Below, one piece after another: positions 1 to 12,054 of a stretch of 64,000 bases of DNA. Position 1 is the stretch's first letter; the number at the start of each line of letters is the position of its first letter. Under the pieces are notes generated by a model that was given only the letters and a program-made list of their open reading frames with translations, was not told where the DNA came from and did no database searches. The stretch comes from Paramecium sonneborni (taxonomy: Eukaryota > Ciliophora > Oligohymenophorea > Peniculida > Parameciidae): contig CAJJDN010000018.1 in assembly GCA_905182985.1 (NCBI GenBank), positions 725,830-789,829 of the forward strand, read 5' to 3'. The position numbers and the translations under genes are program-made.

Positions 1-2
1 TT

Positions 3-929
3 TTACCTACTTTATATTAACTCGAAAAACCTTTATATGGGATGACTAAAATCTATGGTGAAACATTTATAGATACACAATTTTTATTTTAGAAATATTC
101 TGATAAAAATATTAAATTTTAAAAATACACAACTAATTTTTATGGGAGTAATTAAGAATTTTATTATTATTCTGTCTTTAGTCATTTTTCTTATATTGAA
201 AGCAAAGGTTTATTCGTAATAACTGATTTATAAGGATATGATAATATATTTACAGATCCATCGATATAGACAAAGAAAAATAGAATTAAAATATAAAAGA
301 ATGGACAATCTATATATATATTAGATGTAGATAATACTAATTAGAATTAAAGAGGAATTGATATATTTCTTTAATAATAACATAAAGATTGTAGTGTGTA
401 TTGTACATAACTCTAATTATCAAGAGAAGGTTTTGCAGAGCTTACTAATGTAGATTAAAGTGTATGGAAGGAACAATAACATATTTCTGGTATATGCCAT
501 TTATGCAATTAATTTGCAGAGATAGATTTAGAAGAAAAGTAAATTAATTAAATGGGCTTTTATTTAAAATGTTAAATTTGTTTAAATGAATAAAGCTATT
601 TATCTGAATAGTTATGTAAATGTTGTTAAAAATTATTTAATACAGAAGTCCAAATTAAAGCAAGAATACCAACAATTTTAGAGTATTGTGGTGATTGTAA
701 AAATATGTGTAAGGAGAATAATAGTAAATGTTTTTATTGTTAGAAATAATGTAAGAAACTATTATCAACTATAACTATATAATAAAAATTAATTTCAATT
801 TGTAAAAATGGACTTCAATACTTGAAATCATTAAAATGTTATAAGTGTGGATAGTAATACAATTATGATAACCTGATTTCTTAATAAGAATACAATTCTG
901 GGGTATACTTATGTTGTGATAATTAATGA
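3..929 (+). CDS. Alpha-kinase (atypical protein kinase), 3' part, with cysteine-rich tail
   Basis: The frame is open from base 3 to a TGA at 927-929 with TAA/TAG read as Gln; the 5' end lies outside the window. The first third is the C-terminal half of an alpha-kinase domain (eEF2 kinase/TRPM7/Dictyostelium VwkA family): FSHFSYIESKGLFVITDLQG followed by a TDPSIQT-like segment is the family's signature 'SHF.Y...G.....DLQG......TDPQ'. RGIDIFLQQQHKDCSVYC then matches the zinc-binding end of the fold (GI..FF..H.C...C). After the kinase there are about 180 residues with at least eight Cys pairs (for example CHLCNQ, CQICLNEQ, CKCCQK, CYKCGQ), probably more zinc-binding modules, which the better known family members do not carry. 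Inferred Ser/Thr kinase; substrate unknown. Confidence 0.85.
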
Positions 930-999
930 AAAATAATAATATAATATAATTATATAATTATTATAAAATATCTGGAGAGAATGAGAATTTTTTGATTGA

Positions 1000-1900
1000 T
1001 AAGAAAAAAAGGAAATTTTACAATAAAAAAGGTTGTTGAAAAATGAGTATAGTTAATTCTTCTGCTTCTCTTTAGTCTTACTTATTCAATTTATTCATAT
1101 TGATCACTTACTATAAGTTTATTTAGTTTTATCTAATTATAATAATCAAATTATATTTACTTCTTCTTTTCTTTATATCATTTTTATTTATATCATTTAA
1201 TTTATTCAGATCTAATTTAATTTCATTTTAGTCTAATATTGGATTTTATGCCACTTTCTATTCTTAATATTTTATTCTATAACAAGAAATTACACTTTTG
1301 ATTATTGTTTTTAAAATTTATTAATTCCTTTGATTTCCTTTCATTACATTAAATTTAAATTACTACACAAATCAATATTGCTTATATCATATTATTATTT
1401 ATTCACTTTTTTATTATTCTTAAAATTACTAAATATTATAATTGCTTAATTAAATCACAGATTATTATTAGAATTCCATTATTTCTATCTTCTTTTTTTG
1501 TTCAATCAATTTTATTAATTCCCTATATAATTAATTATTTATATAAATTTAAGATTCTTCATTTCGCTTTTAATAATAATTAATTTTGTTAAAATTGATC
1601 TAATTTGGATTTACCTATAAATTAAAAGATTATCCTATTTCCTTTCTAAAAACCTATTTGTTTTTATCTTGTAAAAATCATGTATTGCTTATTTTTACCT
1701 TAACTTATTACTTAACCCTCGTTTGAAATTAATTCATATTATTATTTTTTTTCAAATCAGAATCTAGTTCTTATTCTTGATTACTAACTATAGAATTATT
1801 TTATTGAATGAATAACTCATATAGAATTATTAAAAATTTCAATATATTTTTTTTAACTTTCTTCTCTTTTTAATTATAATTAATGTTAGCAATAACATAT
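1000..1900 (-). CDS. Poorly resolved coding stretch, Gln-rich coiled coil
   Basis: The minus strand shows several overlapping stretches of charged, Gln/Lys/Glu-rich protein that shift frame at possible GTA...AG introns. Examples are LYRELIKLIEQKKKIEIMEF and LDLNKLNDINKNDIKKRRSK. No single chain could be built: exon borders, start and stop are all unsure. It may be a separate small gene or the 3' part of the next one. The plus strand carries a hydrophobic reading frame here with six in-frame TGA codons, which is a shadow. No family recognised. Confidence 0.3.
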
Positions 1901-1907
1901 ATTCTAT

Positions 1908-2950
1908 TCAAACTGCAACAATAATATTATTAATTTTATAATCATTAATTATTTTTATTTAATGACTTACAGAACCCCTTTGATACACAATAACAACAAG
2001 CCCAATCTGGTTTTACTTATTGTCTATACACATTTAATTGATGCCCTTTATGGCAAAAATCTTACAAATTGAACATACCCAATGTATATTACATTATTAA
2101 CAACTAAAATAATCAACTAACCTATCTTTGTTGAATTTGTATGTTATGCATTCCTTAGGTTATTAACTCTTTAAAATTATATTACCAATAACAACTATAA
2201 TAGACCCTTATTTAACCTGGCCTAAAGAGGCTAAAAATATTTCACTGTTCATTGCATAAATTTAATATTATTAAGAAATACTATCAAGGTCATTCTATAC
2301 TACTTGTTGATTTATTTTATAGAGATCTTAAGGCTTACAGAAAACTATTTACAATTTATTAGGATCGAAATTCTATATAGGATCATTTTATTGATTAAAG
2401 TGTTATTGAATTACTTCTGCTATTGAACTAATTCTATTATTAACTTTAAATGGCCAAGAAAATTAAATATTTTGTTATGGTAAAACTATTTATATAAGAA
2501 TCTTTATTTTATGCAATTCTTACATCAATCTGTTCACATTTAAATTAATCTAAAGACTTATATACAAATTCTGCATAATATCGTTTTAATTATTAAAACC
2601 TGTTCTCAATTTGTTTCACTGCCTCCTTATAATTAGTACTAAGTTGTTCTTTCATTTAATCCTATATTTTTAAATGTTTATTATACATCAACCGCAGCTT
2701 CTAAATTTTATGTAAAATCTATTTTTAATACCTATTAAAGAGCTTTTTATTCATCTATAGCATCAATATATTTGCTTTCATATGTGTTATACATATGTTA
2801 AACTGCGTTTTTAAATATCTTGTTTATTGGATTGACTTACATCTGATATAGCAATTCTGTAGATGATTTTTAATAAGTATTAGTTTTATTTTTTTATAAA
2901 GGATGTTTAAAGAATTTGAAGAATATCTTAAAATTAAAAAAATAAGTCAT
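1908..2950 (-). CDS. Unknown protein with a helical N-terminus and a Cys cluster
   Basis: The chain was rebuilt by removing three introns of 22, 25 and 22 nt (GTAAGTCAATCC..AAG, GTATAATAAACA..TAG, GTAAGAATTGCA..AAG). The result is continuous: a helical N-terminal part (HMYNTYESKYIDAIDEQKAL; MKEQLSTNYKEAVKQIENRF), then a more globular C-terminal half ending in a Cys cluster, CQQCNIHWVCSICK, about 50 residues before the TGA at 1908-1910. The cluster could bind zinc, but I cannot place it in a family. The start at 2950 is the first ATG before the first exon and is tentative. The opposite strand is open with six in-frame TGA codons and is rejected. Confidence 0.5.
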
Positions 2951-3186
2951 AGAAGATTTGAATAAACAATATCTAAAAATTTAATTGGTTTATGAATTCC
3001 GTTAGATGTGTTCTATGAAATAGAATTACAATAACTTTTTTTTTTTTAATCTTAAATCCAATTCTATTCAGTGTTAAAAAATAAGATTTCTTAAATAAAT
3101 AAATAAATAAAAAAAATTATAATTAATTTATATAATTATAATTATAATTAATTTATATAAATTAATATAAAAAAAAAATAGAATAT

Positions 3187-3578
3187 TCAAAATTTTGGCA
3201 AGAAAGTATTAATATTTTGATCTCCAAACACATGGTTAACTTTATTATTTAATAAGTGTTGTTTTTGATCATCAATAATTTCTATTGTAAATGTGTAAAT
3301 TACGTTTGATTTGATTAAATGATTATATTTAAATAGATCTGTTTTGTTTAATTCAATATTGCATAAGGGAAATTTATGATAGCTATTGATGACTTCTTCA
3401 ATACAATTCTAATTTAAATTATATAATTTACATGTCAAAAACAATGGCCACATTTTGTTAAGAATGGGTTATTGAATTCATTAATACATACAAGCACATT
3501 GAAGTTATTTGATAATTAAATCAGCCTGAAATAAAAGTGAGATTATACATTGATCATGAGATCTCCTTAATGTTACAT
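3187..3578 (-). CDS. Small RING/U-box-like zinc finger protein with an in-frame TGA
   Basis: About 120 codons. The core reads VCINEFNNPFLTKCGHCF, then TGA, then His, a 23-nt intron (GTAAATTATATA..TAG), then NCIEEVINSYHKFPLCNIEL and a DLFKYNHLIK stretch. The order 'C..NP..TKCGH.F..NCI......P.C...L....L' is that of RING, U-box or SP-RING (Nse2-like) E3 ligases. The TGA sits where many RING fingers have a Cys ligand (H.FC..C). It could be a nonsense mutation, a base error, or a read-through or recoded codon. The true stop is TGA at 3187-3189, and the 5' end lies 24 bp from the stop of the neighbouring gene. A ubiquitin or SUMO ligase role is inferred from the fold only. Confidence 0.45.
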
Positions 3579-3601
3579 ATATATTAATTAAATAAATTAT
3601 A

Positions 3602-6600
3602 TCAAAAGACTCTTTAATTTTTCCATTTGATCATATCTTCATCATTATATTCAAAGTCATACAAGGAATAATCTAATTTGATTCCAGATTGTGATAACTA
3701 TTAGAATAGAGAGAGTAATTACATTAGATTCATCTAATGGAGGTCTTTTAATTGGAGGATTATATAGATTTAAAGTATTTCTACCAGTTCTAACACTACC
3801 ATCAGGTTTAACAAATAGTATAAAAGACCAACCAATAACTTCATAATCTCCCATGGTCATAGTAGTATTCACTCCTCCTTAAGATGCATTCTTTTCAATT
3901 ACTTAAAATCCAAGATAAATAGTCTAAATAATTATGATAATAATAATAATACTTTTCCAGTCATCATAGCTTATTCTTAGAAATTATAAAAAAAGCGAAA
4001 TTCTTCATTGAATTCAATAAGAATAGATCTAGCTGCTTTATTACTAATTCCTTTCATTTAAGGATCTGCTTCAACAAGTGGTAATGGATTAGATTCTGTA
4101 TTTTATCCAGGATTAGGACTACTAGGATCATGAATAGTAGTATTAAATGCAAGTGGTTATCCACTAGGATCATACATTACTTGTTATTCTTAAAATGCTG
4201 TACAAAGAACTCTCATAAAATTATTAGCAATCTTATTTTAAATGAAATGTATTTAAATTCTATAACCTTTTCTCATATCTCCCTTTAATACATATTCTTT
4301 TAATTATGGAGTAGCTTTTCTTTTATTTCCAAAGACTTCAACTTCTTCTGTTACTTTATAATTTTAACCATTTAAACTGAATTCTCCATTATCTTTATTC
4401 TTTGGTTCCTTCCCTTCAATAGCAGCTTCATAATTTCTATCAAATAAGCTTCTTAAATGAATATATGGTATATTATATTCCATAGCTGTTTATTCTGGAT
4501 ATATAGATCTAACTTATCCTAAATCTTCGTCATTTGGATATGTAATTCTCATATGAAACCATGCATTAGGAATAGGTTCTAACTTTGCAATATTTTCTAT
4601 TGTAATAGTAGCATCTGTTGGTCCTTTATATAATGGACATTTAAATTTGCCTCTCTTTAATTATCTTTGTTAATCAAATAAATCTATTTATGTCCAACCA
4701 TATGATTAAGTCTTACCAATGTTTTCTTCTAATCTTTTACTTACTGGTAATTAAACTTCAATTATTAATAATACTTCTTAATGAGCAGGAATCTCATATA
4801 ATTAACTAGTTTCTCCTATCAATACTCTATTTGAACTCTCTCCTTCTATTTCACAATCATAAGGTTCTATTAATTTTGGTTAATTTAATTATTGCATATT
4901 ATTAAATACTGCAAAAACAAATTATGCTAATTTAGTTTTTCTTGGTAATCCTAATACATAATCCCAATGAATTACTAATCCTTCAGCTGGATCATATAAA
5001 TGACTCTCTTTTCTAACCTCTCCAAAATCATTTCTCAATCTATTCTCTATTATAAATTTCCTTTAATCATCTACCCATTTATTATTCTCAAATTCTTTAT
5101 CCTTTTCTCTTCTCTTCTTCTCAAAATTTCTTCTTACTCTCTATAATCTTTATTCTTAAATTATCTTTTCCATCTCTGCTCTCATTGTTGACAATTCCTT
5201 ATATTATTCCATCTTAAATCTGTATATCTCTGTACCTATTGGAATTCTTGAAATCATTCTCAAAGCATCTACTTCCTAAGCTTATAAATTCATTAATATT
5301 TATTCTTCTCTTGTCAAATCAACTCCTCTTACATTATTTTATAAAAAAAACTCTTTCTTTCTTGAAAATTATTAGAAAGGATCATTAAAATCTTTCTTCT
5401 TCTCTTTTAATGAATTCATATCTTATTATTAAGCATTTATAAACATAGGTTATTATTATTAAAATAATTATATTGGTTGCTACTATTATACTTAAAATTA
5501 ATTTAATTACGATTATTATTATTATTATTATTATTATTATGGTTATTAAACTGCTCCTTTATAAAATGATTCTAAATTATTAACATCCTTTAAAAACTTA
5601 GGATCTTAACCTCCTGCCTATTAATAGTCATTCTTCAATTATTGTAATTCATCTATCACTTAATTTGATAAATGAGATTGAGGTCTTGATGTTTTTAATC
5701 TATCTACTCGTTCCATTTATTCTCTTTTCAATTGATCTAATCTCTAAGCATCTTATGCTATCTTCTCTTTCATCCTAGCTATCTCTTCATAATTCTAATG
5801 ATTTCTTATCTAACTTTAATCATTTAATATTTATTAGCTATTTCTTATACTATTCTTTGAAGATTCTCCTCTCCTTACTTCTCCAAAATCTCCTAATTTT
5901 ATTCTTTCCACATTATCCAAAATCCTATTTCTCTCTGCATCACTATATTCTAATCTTGTGTGAAGTTTTACTAATTATTATTTTGCCTCTGAATATTAGG
6001 CTGATGCTATTATTCTATTATCAGTAACTTTTTAAGCTTATTCCATTGAATAGAATGTTTTATGTCCTCTAGTAAATAGTCTTATGTCTTCTATCAATTA
6101 TAACTATTTATTTTTTAAATCTTCTCTTTCAACTAATAGTTTTTCAAGCATCTATTTCTTTTATTCCTCCAAGACGGACATCTTCCATGAATCTATTTCA
6201 TTGATCAATTTGCGTATTTACTCTTTTTCAATTCTACACTGAAACTCTCTCTCCTTTTTCAATTCTAATTCTTGTAACAGTATTGAATAAATATGTTCAT
6301 CTTCATCGCTAACAACACGCATTTATTATCTGTCCTATTTTAGTTTATCTATTTAATCAATTAATTCGTCCTCTCTCTTCCTCAAGACAGCATTTTCTAA
6401 TTTTTTAAAATCATCATCATTAGTTTTAAGATTAGATTTGATTTAGTCCTGATTTATTAAATCTACATACTAATGTATATCCACCGTAATTTTTAAGTGA
6501 TGATGGATCCTATTGTTTTAAACTTGGTTTCAATTCTGGATATGCAGGTTTAGTAACATAATCATGCTTCTGTTCCAATTTATTTAAATTACCATAATCA

Positions 6601-6714
6601 GAATTTATACAAAACTATCATCAATTTATGCTTTAATACTCTTTTAACATGATTTGCCAATTATTCACTTGATTCAAATGTCATTTTACAATCTCTGCAT
6701 ATATTCTCATTCAT
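3602..6714 (-). CDS. CCDC17-like zinc finger/coiled-coil protein
   Basis: A protein of about 980 residues. It opens with a C2HC finger (CRDCKMTF...HVKRFC) interrupted right after its first half by a 25-nt intron at 6615-6639. Residues of roughly 90-500 are strongly charged coiled coil. A Gln-rich linker follows (a run of TAA codons near 5515-5540), then more coiled coil, then a C-terminal beta-rich domain with the motifs VIHWDYVLGLPRKTK, GWSFILFVKPDGSVRTG and YNPPIKRPP. N-terminal finger, long coil and this C-terminal domain are the plan of vertebrate CCDC17, linked to motile cilia; the assignment rests on that architecture and remembered motifs, not on an alignment. Two further short introns near the 3' end restore the tail to the TGA at 3602-3604. 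It is divergent from the next gene across a gap of about 40 bp, so the two may share a promoter. Confidence 0.6.
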
Positions 6715-6756
6715 GATTTAATTATAATAAATATTATAATTAAATTTTATTTGATA

Positions 6757-8386
6757 ATGAATCAATAATTAGATGACTCAAAGGAGGAAAGTGTAAAATC
6801 TTAATCATTAGAAAGATATTTATAAGTTGAATCTACAAAGAATTCATTGTCTCCAGTTAGACAATTATAAACAACAAGACTTACTTATGAGTCATCTATA
6901 CTAAAGCTTTAGAATGGAAAATTTTCTAATTCTTAAGCTGTCTTTTAGGAGGCTCTAAAAAAAAAGAAATGTGAACTGACTAAGAAACCATAAAAACAAA
7001 TTTTAGAAATCTCTAAGAAATCAATTCCTTAATAATAAAAGGAATTGAAAAGTATTGAAAATATATATATATTAATATAGAATTTGATAAAGTGTAAGAT
7101 AATATAAAGTAATCATAAATAAAGTCAGAGGAAGTTAAAAAGAAGAAAGAAGAGTAAAAATAGAAGGAAGAATAAGATAAATAAAAAAATGTAGCAGTTT
7201 TAGAAAATGATGAAGGTAAAAAAATAATATTTAACATAAATATATAGCCTTTTTAGAAACTGTGAATAGATTGTATGATTTTGAGAAAAGAAAAAATAAG
7301 CAAATATAGAAATTAGTTGATGAAGAGAAAATTAAAGAGAAATAATAAAAATTAGCTAGGCCATTCATAAATTAAAAAAGTTGTATATTATTGGACAAAA
7401 AACTAAAATAGCTAATTGAAGAAGATGAATCATATAAATAGATTTGTCAATTTAAAGATATGGCTATTTAAGCTGATTTGTTACCAAATCTACCAAAAAT
7501 AAAAGATTTTTAAATAATTAAGTATTATATAAAATTAATAATAAGTCAAAAGAATCTGAATCTTAGCAAATCTTAATAATAGATAGCTATTGTAATAGAT
7601 TAAGAATTGAAAGAAGAAGCAGAAGTGGCTGAGGATGTTTAATATAAATAGGATCAAAATCATAAGATAATTTAAACTCAAGAGATTAAATATAAAGTTA
7701 GTGATACAATTAAAAAATAATAATAAGGATAATAGTAAGCAGATATAAAACAATTTTAAGAGAAAGAAACTCCTAAAAAATAGAAGGTAAATAATTAAAG
7801 ACAAAAGAGATAAGAAATTATGGAATAATAGGGATAGAGAGTAAAGACTGAATGTGAATATTATGTTCCTCTTCATATAAGATAACAATAAATTATATAG
7901 AAAAAATAGGAATGGGTTAAATAATAAAAAGAAATGAGGAAATAATAAGAAGAAGAATAAGAGAAATAATTTTAGGAATTGTGGGAAAAGGAAAAAGAGA
8001 AATATAAGAAAAATAGTGTTGGAGAAGTCAATGTTGAAGAATTTGTTAATCAATAATTAAGTTGGTTGGAAAAGAGAAATGATCACATATTAAATGAATA
8101 AATTAAAAAGGATAAAGAAACTATTTCATAATTAACATTTAAACCCTAAATTTAAAAACGAGGATCAAATAATCATGATAAAAATGAAAAAGTAGAATTA
8201 AGATTATTGGATTATTAATAAAAGAAATAAGAAAATTTACTTAAATTGGAAAACAAATATTTACCAACATTTAAACCTAATTTAACATAAAAATCAGTAA
8301 TTTTTCATATTTATATATAGTTTTTAAGTATGGATTGGGCTTCAAAAAGTTTTAGTAATGCTTCATTTAATAATCTATGGTCATGA
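6757..8386 (+). CDS. Coiled-coil protein with C-terminal TFKP motifs
   Basis: Starts at ATG 6757 (MNQQLDDSKEESVKSQSLER). Two introns, GTATTGAAAATA..TAG (29 nt) and GTAAAAAAATAA..TAG (32 nt), join three exons; a third possible intron of 24 nt near 8300 keeps frame either way. The product is about 500 residues, mostly charged helix rich in Gln, Lys and Glu (for example EMRKQQEEEQEKQFQELWEK). Near the end the motif TFKPQIQKRG is echoed about 40 residues later by TFKPNLT. Such 'FKP' elements recur in ciliate coiled-coil proteins but do not define a function. It lies between the CCDC17-like and TTLL genes, so a ciliary or cortical role is possible. Stop TGA at 8384-8386. Confidence 0.7.
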
Positions 8387-8425
8387 ATGTATATATAAAT
8401 TTTATTATTATTATAATAATATAAA

Positions 8426-11023
8426 ATGTCTGATAAAGAACAAATAACAATGCCTTACTTAAATTTTAGTATTAAATAGCCAAATAATATATTAAGCATT
8501 TCAAAATTTGTAGAATATTAAAATTAGTGAACATTTGACTCCTTAAAAGCATAGATCTATGGAATAATTATTAAAATCTCCAGGAATACAAGAACTAGTC
8601 AAAGATTCTATAAAATCAGTTTTAAATAATCCAAATCACATTACATAATATAGATATGAAAATATAGAGTAATCTGAAAGTCCAATGTATTCATCTTAAT
8701 TGCCAAAAGTAGAAAGATGCAATAACAATAATGTTTTAAAGTAGATTCATCATCTTAAAAAGAAAAAGAGTAATAAAATCATCAATAATAGATGCCAATT
8801 CTCCAAAATCTTATAAAAAATCTACGAATCTTCATTAAAAATTTAAGTAAGGTCGTTTCTTATAGATGTTTCCTTAAGTTGAAGGTTAGAATACATTAAA
8901 TATTTAATCAAAACCTATACATGTGATAAGTATTATAATCAGTAACATTAGAAAGAATTAAATTATAAGAAGCATTTCTAAATAATTCTATGGATGCAAA
9001 AGTAGAGAGAGATATTATTGAAAAGTTGAAATAGAAAATGGAAATAGATAAATAAAATAGATTAAATGATATTGAAACTGTAAAAGCCTTAAAATTACTT
9101 GAACCTCGTAAAAATTCATAATTGTTAAAAACTTCAAGAAATTCTAAATTTGAAAACCTCTCTAATATGTCTGGAATGTCTATATAACTGCCATAATTAA
9201 CAGGACCTATTATATTATAACCTTTGTAATAATAATAACAATAATAATTATCATAATAATAAGGATAATAAGGATAAAAATAGAAAAAAAAAAAATTAAA
9301 AAAATTTGATGGTATTTACTTTATTGATCCAAAATATCCTTAAGATATTGTATTTTAAGAAAAATATGCATCAATGAGACATTATTTTAATATTTTGAAT
9401 CTTTCAAATTATATATTTGTTTAACCAACAATAAACATTTATAAAGCATATGTTGGAAAAGGGAATAATGGTATGTTAGTAAGATAAATAATAAAATCTC
9501 GTTGGTGGTGGAGTATTTAAGATGAAATGGAATAATGTCATTTTGTTTGGACTTAATTAAAAGTAAATTCAATTCATGAAAATATGAAATCATTAAATAG
9601 AAATCCGAATGAATAAAATACATGTTAAAGTGCATCTTCTTCTATTACAACAATAGGATCAATGGGACTTAATAAATAAGATGATTAAAGTGATAATGAA
9701 TAATCAATAAAAAACAATAGAATAGTAAACTCTTAATGGATTAAATTCCTTTCTAATAATGAGATTAGATAATATAGTCAAATATTGAATGGATAAGGAA
9801 GAACTTCTAAATTATTAACTTTAGAGTAAGCATAGAATATCAAATCTAAATTAATAATTTATAATGAGCCTATAAAGGTTCATAATCATTTGGAAAACAA
9901 TTTTCATTTGGGTAATAAAAAAGCTTTGTTTTATAATATGAAGGCTTATTATGAATCATAGAATATAAATGTATTTGATAACTTACCTGTTACTTATCAT
10001 ATAAAGAGTTTAGATGGTCCAGAGTATTAATAATTTTTAGATGCGTATAGAGAAAGATAATAATTAATTATAAATTAGGAATAGGATAAACGTAGAAATA
10101 TTTGGATAATAAAACCTGGAGAAATAACAAATAGAGGAAATGGAATAAAAATCTCAGAGGATTTGAATGAAATTTAATAAATATTGAATTCAAGAGAAAT
10201 GCATAAAAATGGAAGTTACAAAACTTTTATAGTATAATTATATATAGATCGTCCATTACTTTATAATAAAAGAAAGTTTGATATTAGATGTTATAGTATG
10301 TTTGTTTCAATAAATGGTAACTAAAAAGGTTATTGGTATACAGAAGGTTATGTAAGGACATCAAGTAAGGAATTTTCAATGAAGAATTTAACAAATAAAA
10401 TGATTCATTTAACGAATGATGCAGTTTAAAAAAAAGGGGAAGATTATGGGAAGTATGAAAAAGGAAATAAAGTAAGTTTTGAAGATTTTGCTGTTTATAT
10501 AGAAAATTTGGGAGGAGATTTTACAAAAATATATCAAAAAATGAAAGTATGATATTATTGTAATTTATATATTAGTAAATGGCAACTGATTAATTCAGAG
10601 CTGTTTATGGTAAAATGGATTAGAATAAAAAAGAGAATACTTTTGAAATATTTGGATTAGATTTTATGATTGATGAATCTTTTAAAGTATTAATGATTGA
10701 AGCTAATACTAATCCATCAATTGAAATCTGTTGTCCACTTTTATCTAAATTAATACCTTAAATGTTGGATAATGCATTTAAGTAATAATTCAAATAAACT
10801 TAAGAATATCTTTAGATCCAATATTTCCACCACCAAATTTTTATAATCCTAAAAAGATAGTTTGTGATAATTATCTTGATAATAAATTTGAATTGGTTTT
10901 CGATGAATTTACTGATGCACCACTCTTAAATTAAAGTTAATAAAATTGTAATTAATATTTATATCAAAAGATGATATAGGACTTATTGAAGAAGAATCTG
11001 AAGAAGAAGAAGAACCTTAATGA
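8426..11023 (+). CDS. Tubulin tyrosine ligase-like (TTLL) enzyme
   Basis: ATP-grasp ligase of the TTLL family, which adds amino acids such as Glu or Gly to tubulin or related proteins, usually in cilia and cortical microtubules. The window shows the core in order: WIIKPGEITNRGNGIKI (nucleotide-binding lysine and loop), FIVQLYIDRPLLY, KFDIRCYSMF, YWYTEGYVRTSSKEF, IHLTNDAVQKKGEDYGKYE, FEIFGLDFMIDESFKVLMIE and ANTNPSIE (the metal-binding E..N end of the family). Five or more short introns were needed; the clearest is GTATGATATTAT..TAG at 10547-10575, inside the catalytic domain. Residues about 30-200 are poorly conserved and contain a Gln-rich run (TAA/CAA, 9216-9290). An acidic EEESEEEEEP tail ends at TGA 11021-11023. 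The exact TTLL subgroup and modification are not resolved. Confidence 0.9.
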
Positions 11024-11311
11024 TTAAAATAATATTAATATTAAATTAATACTTAAAAATGGTAAATTATCATTACCTTCTAAGTCTATATATTCAACTT
11101 CAATATCAATTTTACTAATAAATATTACTTAATAATTTAGATAAATATGCTTTATTTCAAATTCTTATCAATTATAAATAATCTATGAAATCTAACAAAA
11201 TTTAATCTCTTTGCACAATATAATATAAATAATGACTATGGAGAATAAATTAATAAAATACTACCAATTTATTTCCATTCTCACTTTATTTTTATTATAT
11301 TAATTTTAATT

Positions 11312-12019
11312 ATGAATAACAACAATACAGAAAAAAACTTTTACACTTCTGACAATCCATAATTTAAACAAAAACTTTATGAACTTCAACTTATCATTGA
11401 TTAATGCAATTATTCTAAAAAGTATTTATCCATTTTATCAAATCTAGAAAGAAAGTCATAGATGATGCTAAAATCGTCCTTCAAAATTATAAAGAATTAA
11501 GTCCTACTTTGGTAGCTCTTAATATTTCTATGCTAGAATTACAAGGAAACAGTATTTATTTATTCATATTCAGTTCCCGTTTCATATAATAATAGCTAAT
11601 TTTCAATCTTTATTCATTTAAGATTTTAGAATCCACATCCTTAGGTATAACCTTATATTTTCCTTAAAAATATTGATAGTATAATCAATTCTTATTCTTT
11701 TAGCTAATAAATTTGTTTCAAACCCTTTATATAAGTCAGCTGAAATCTAAAATGGATTGTTTATTAGTTTTAATAATTTTATTCCTTCTGCCAAAAATTG
11801 GAATTAAAATTATAAAATCATTGATTTTATGATAGAAATACAGTCTGCTTTGTCTCGAAATTTCCCTTTCTTCCTAAAAACTTACTAAAACAATTTTAAT
11901 TAATCACAATATTAATATCAACCATAATAAATTATGAGTTAAGTAAATTAACCATAAGGTAATAATTGTTATGGACTTTGGAGTTCTTAATATTTATAAT
12001 AATAATAATTTACATAGCA

Positions 12020-12054
<35 letters not shown>

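Noticed and set aside
1043..2866. Long plus-strand hydrophobic reading frame looking like a membrane protein
   Set aside because: It contains six in-frame TGA codons (1331, 1724, 1778, 1805, 2039, 2132). The minus strand gives natural protein after removing 22-25 nt introns, so this is an antisense shadow.
7013..8053. Minus-strand hydrophobic ORFs (74 and 172 residues)
   Set aside because: Antisense shadow of the plus-strand coiled-coil gene: its Glu/Lys/Gln codons read as Phe/Leu/Ser on the other strand.
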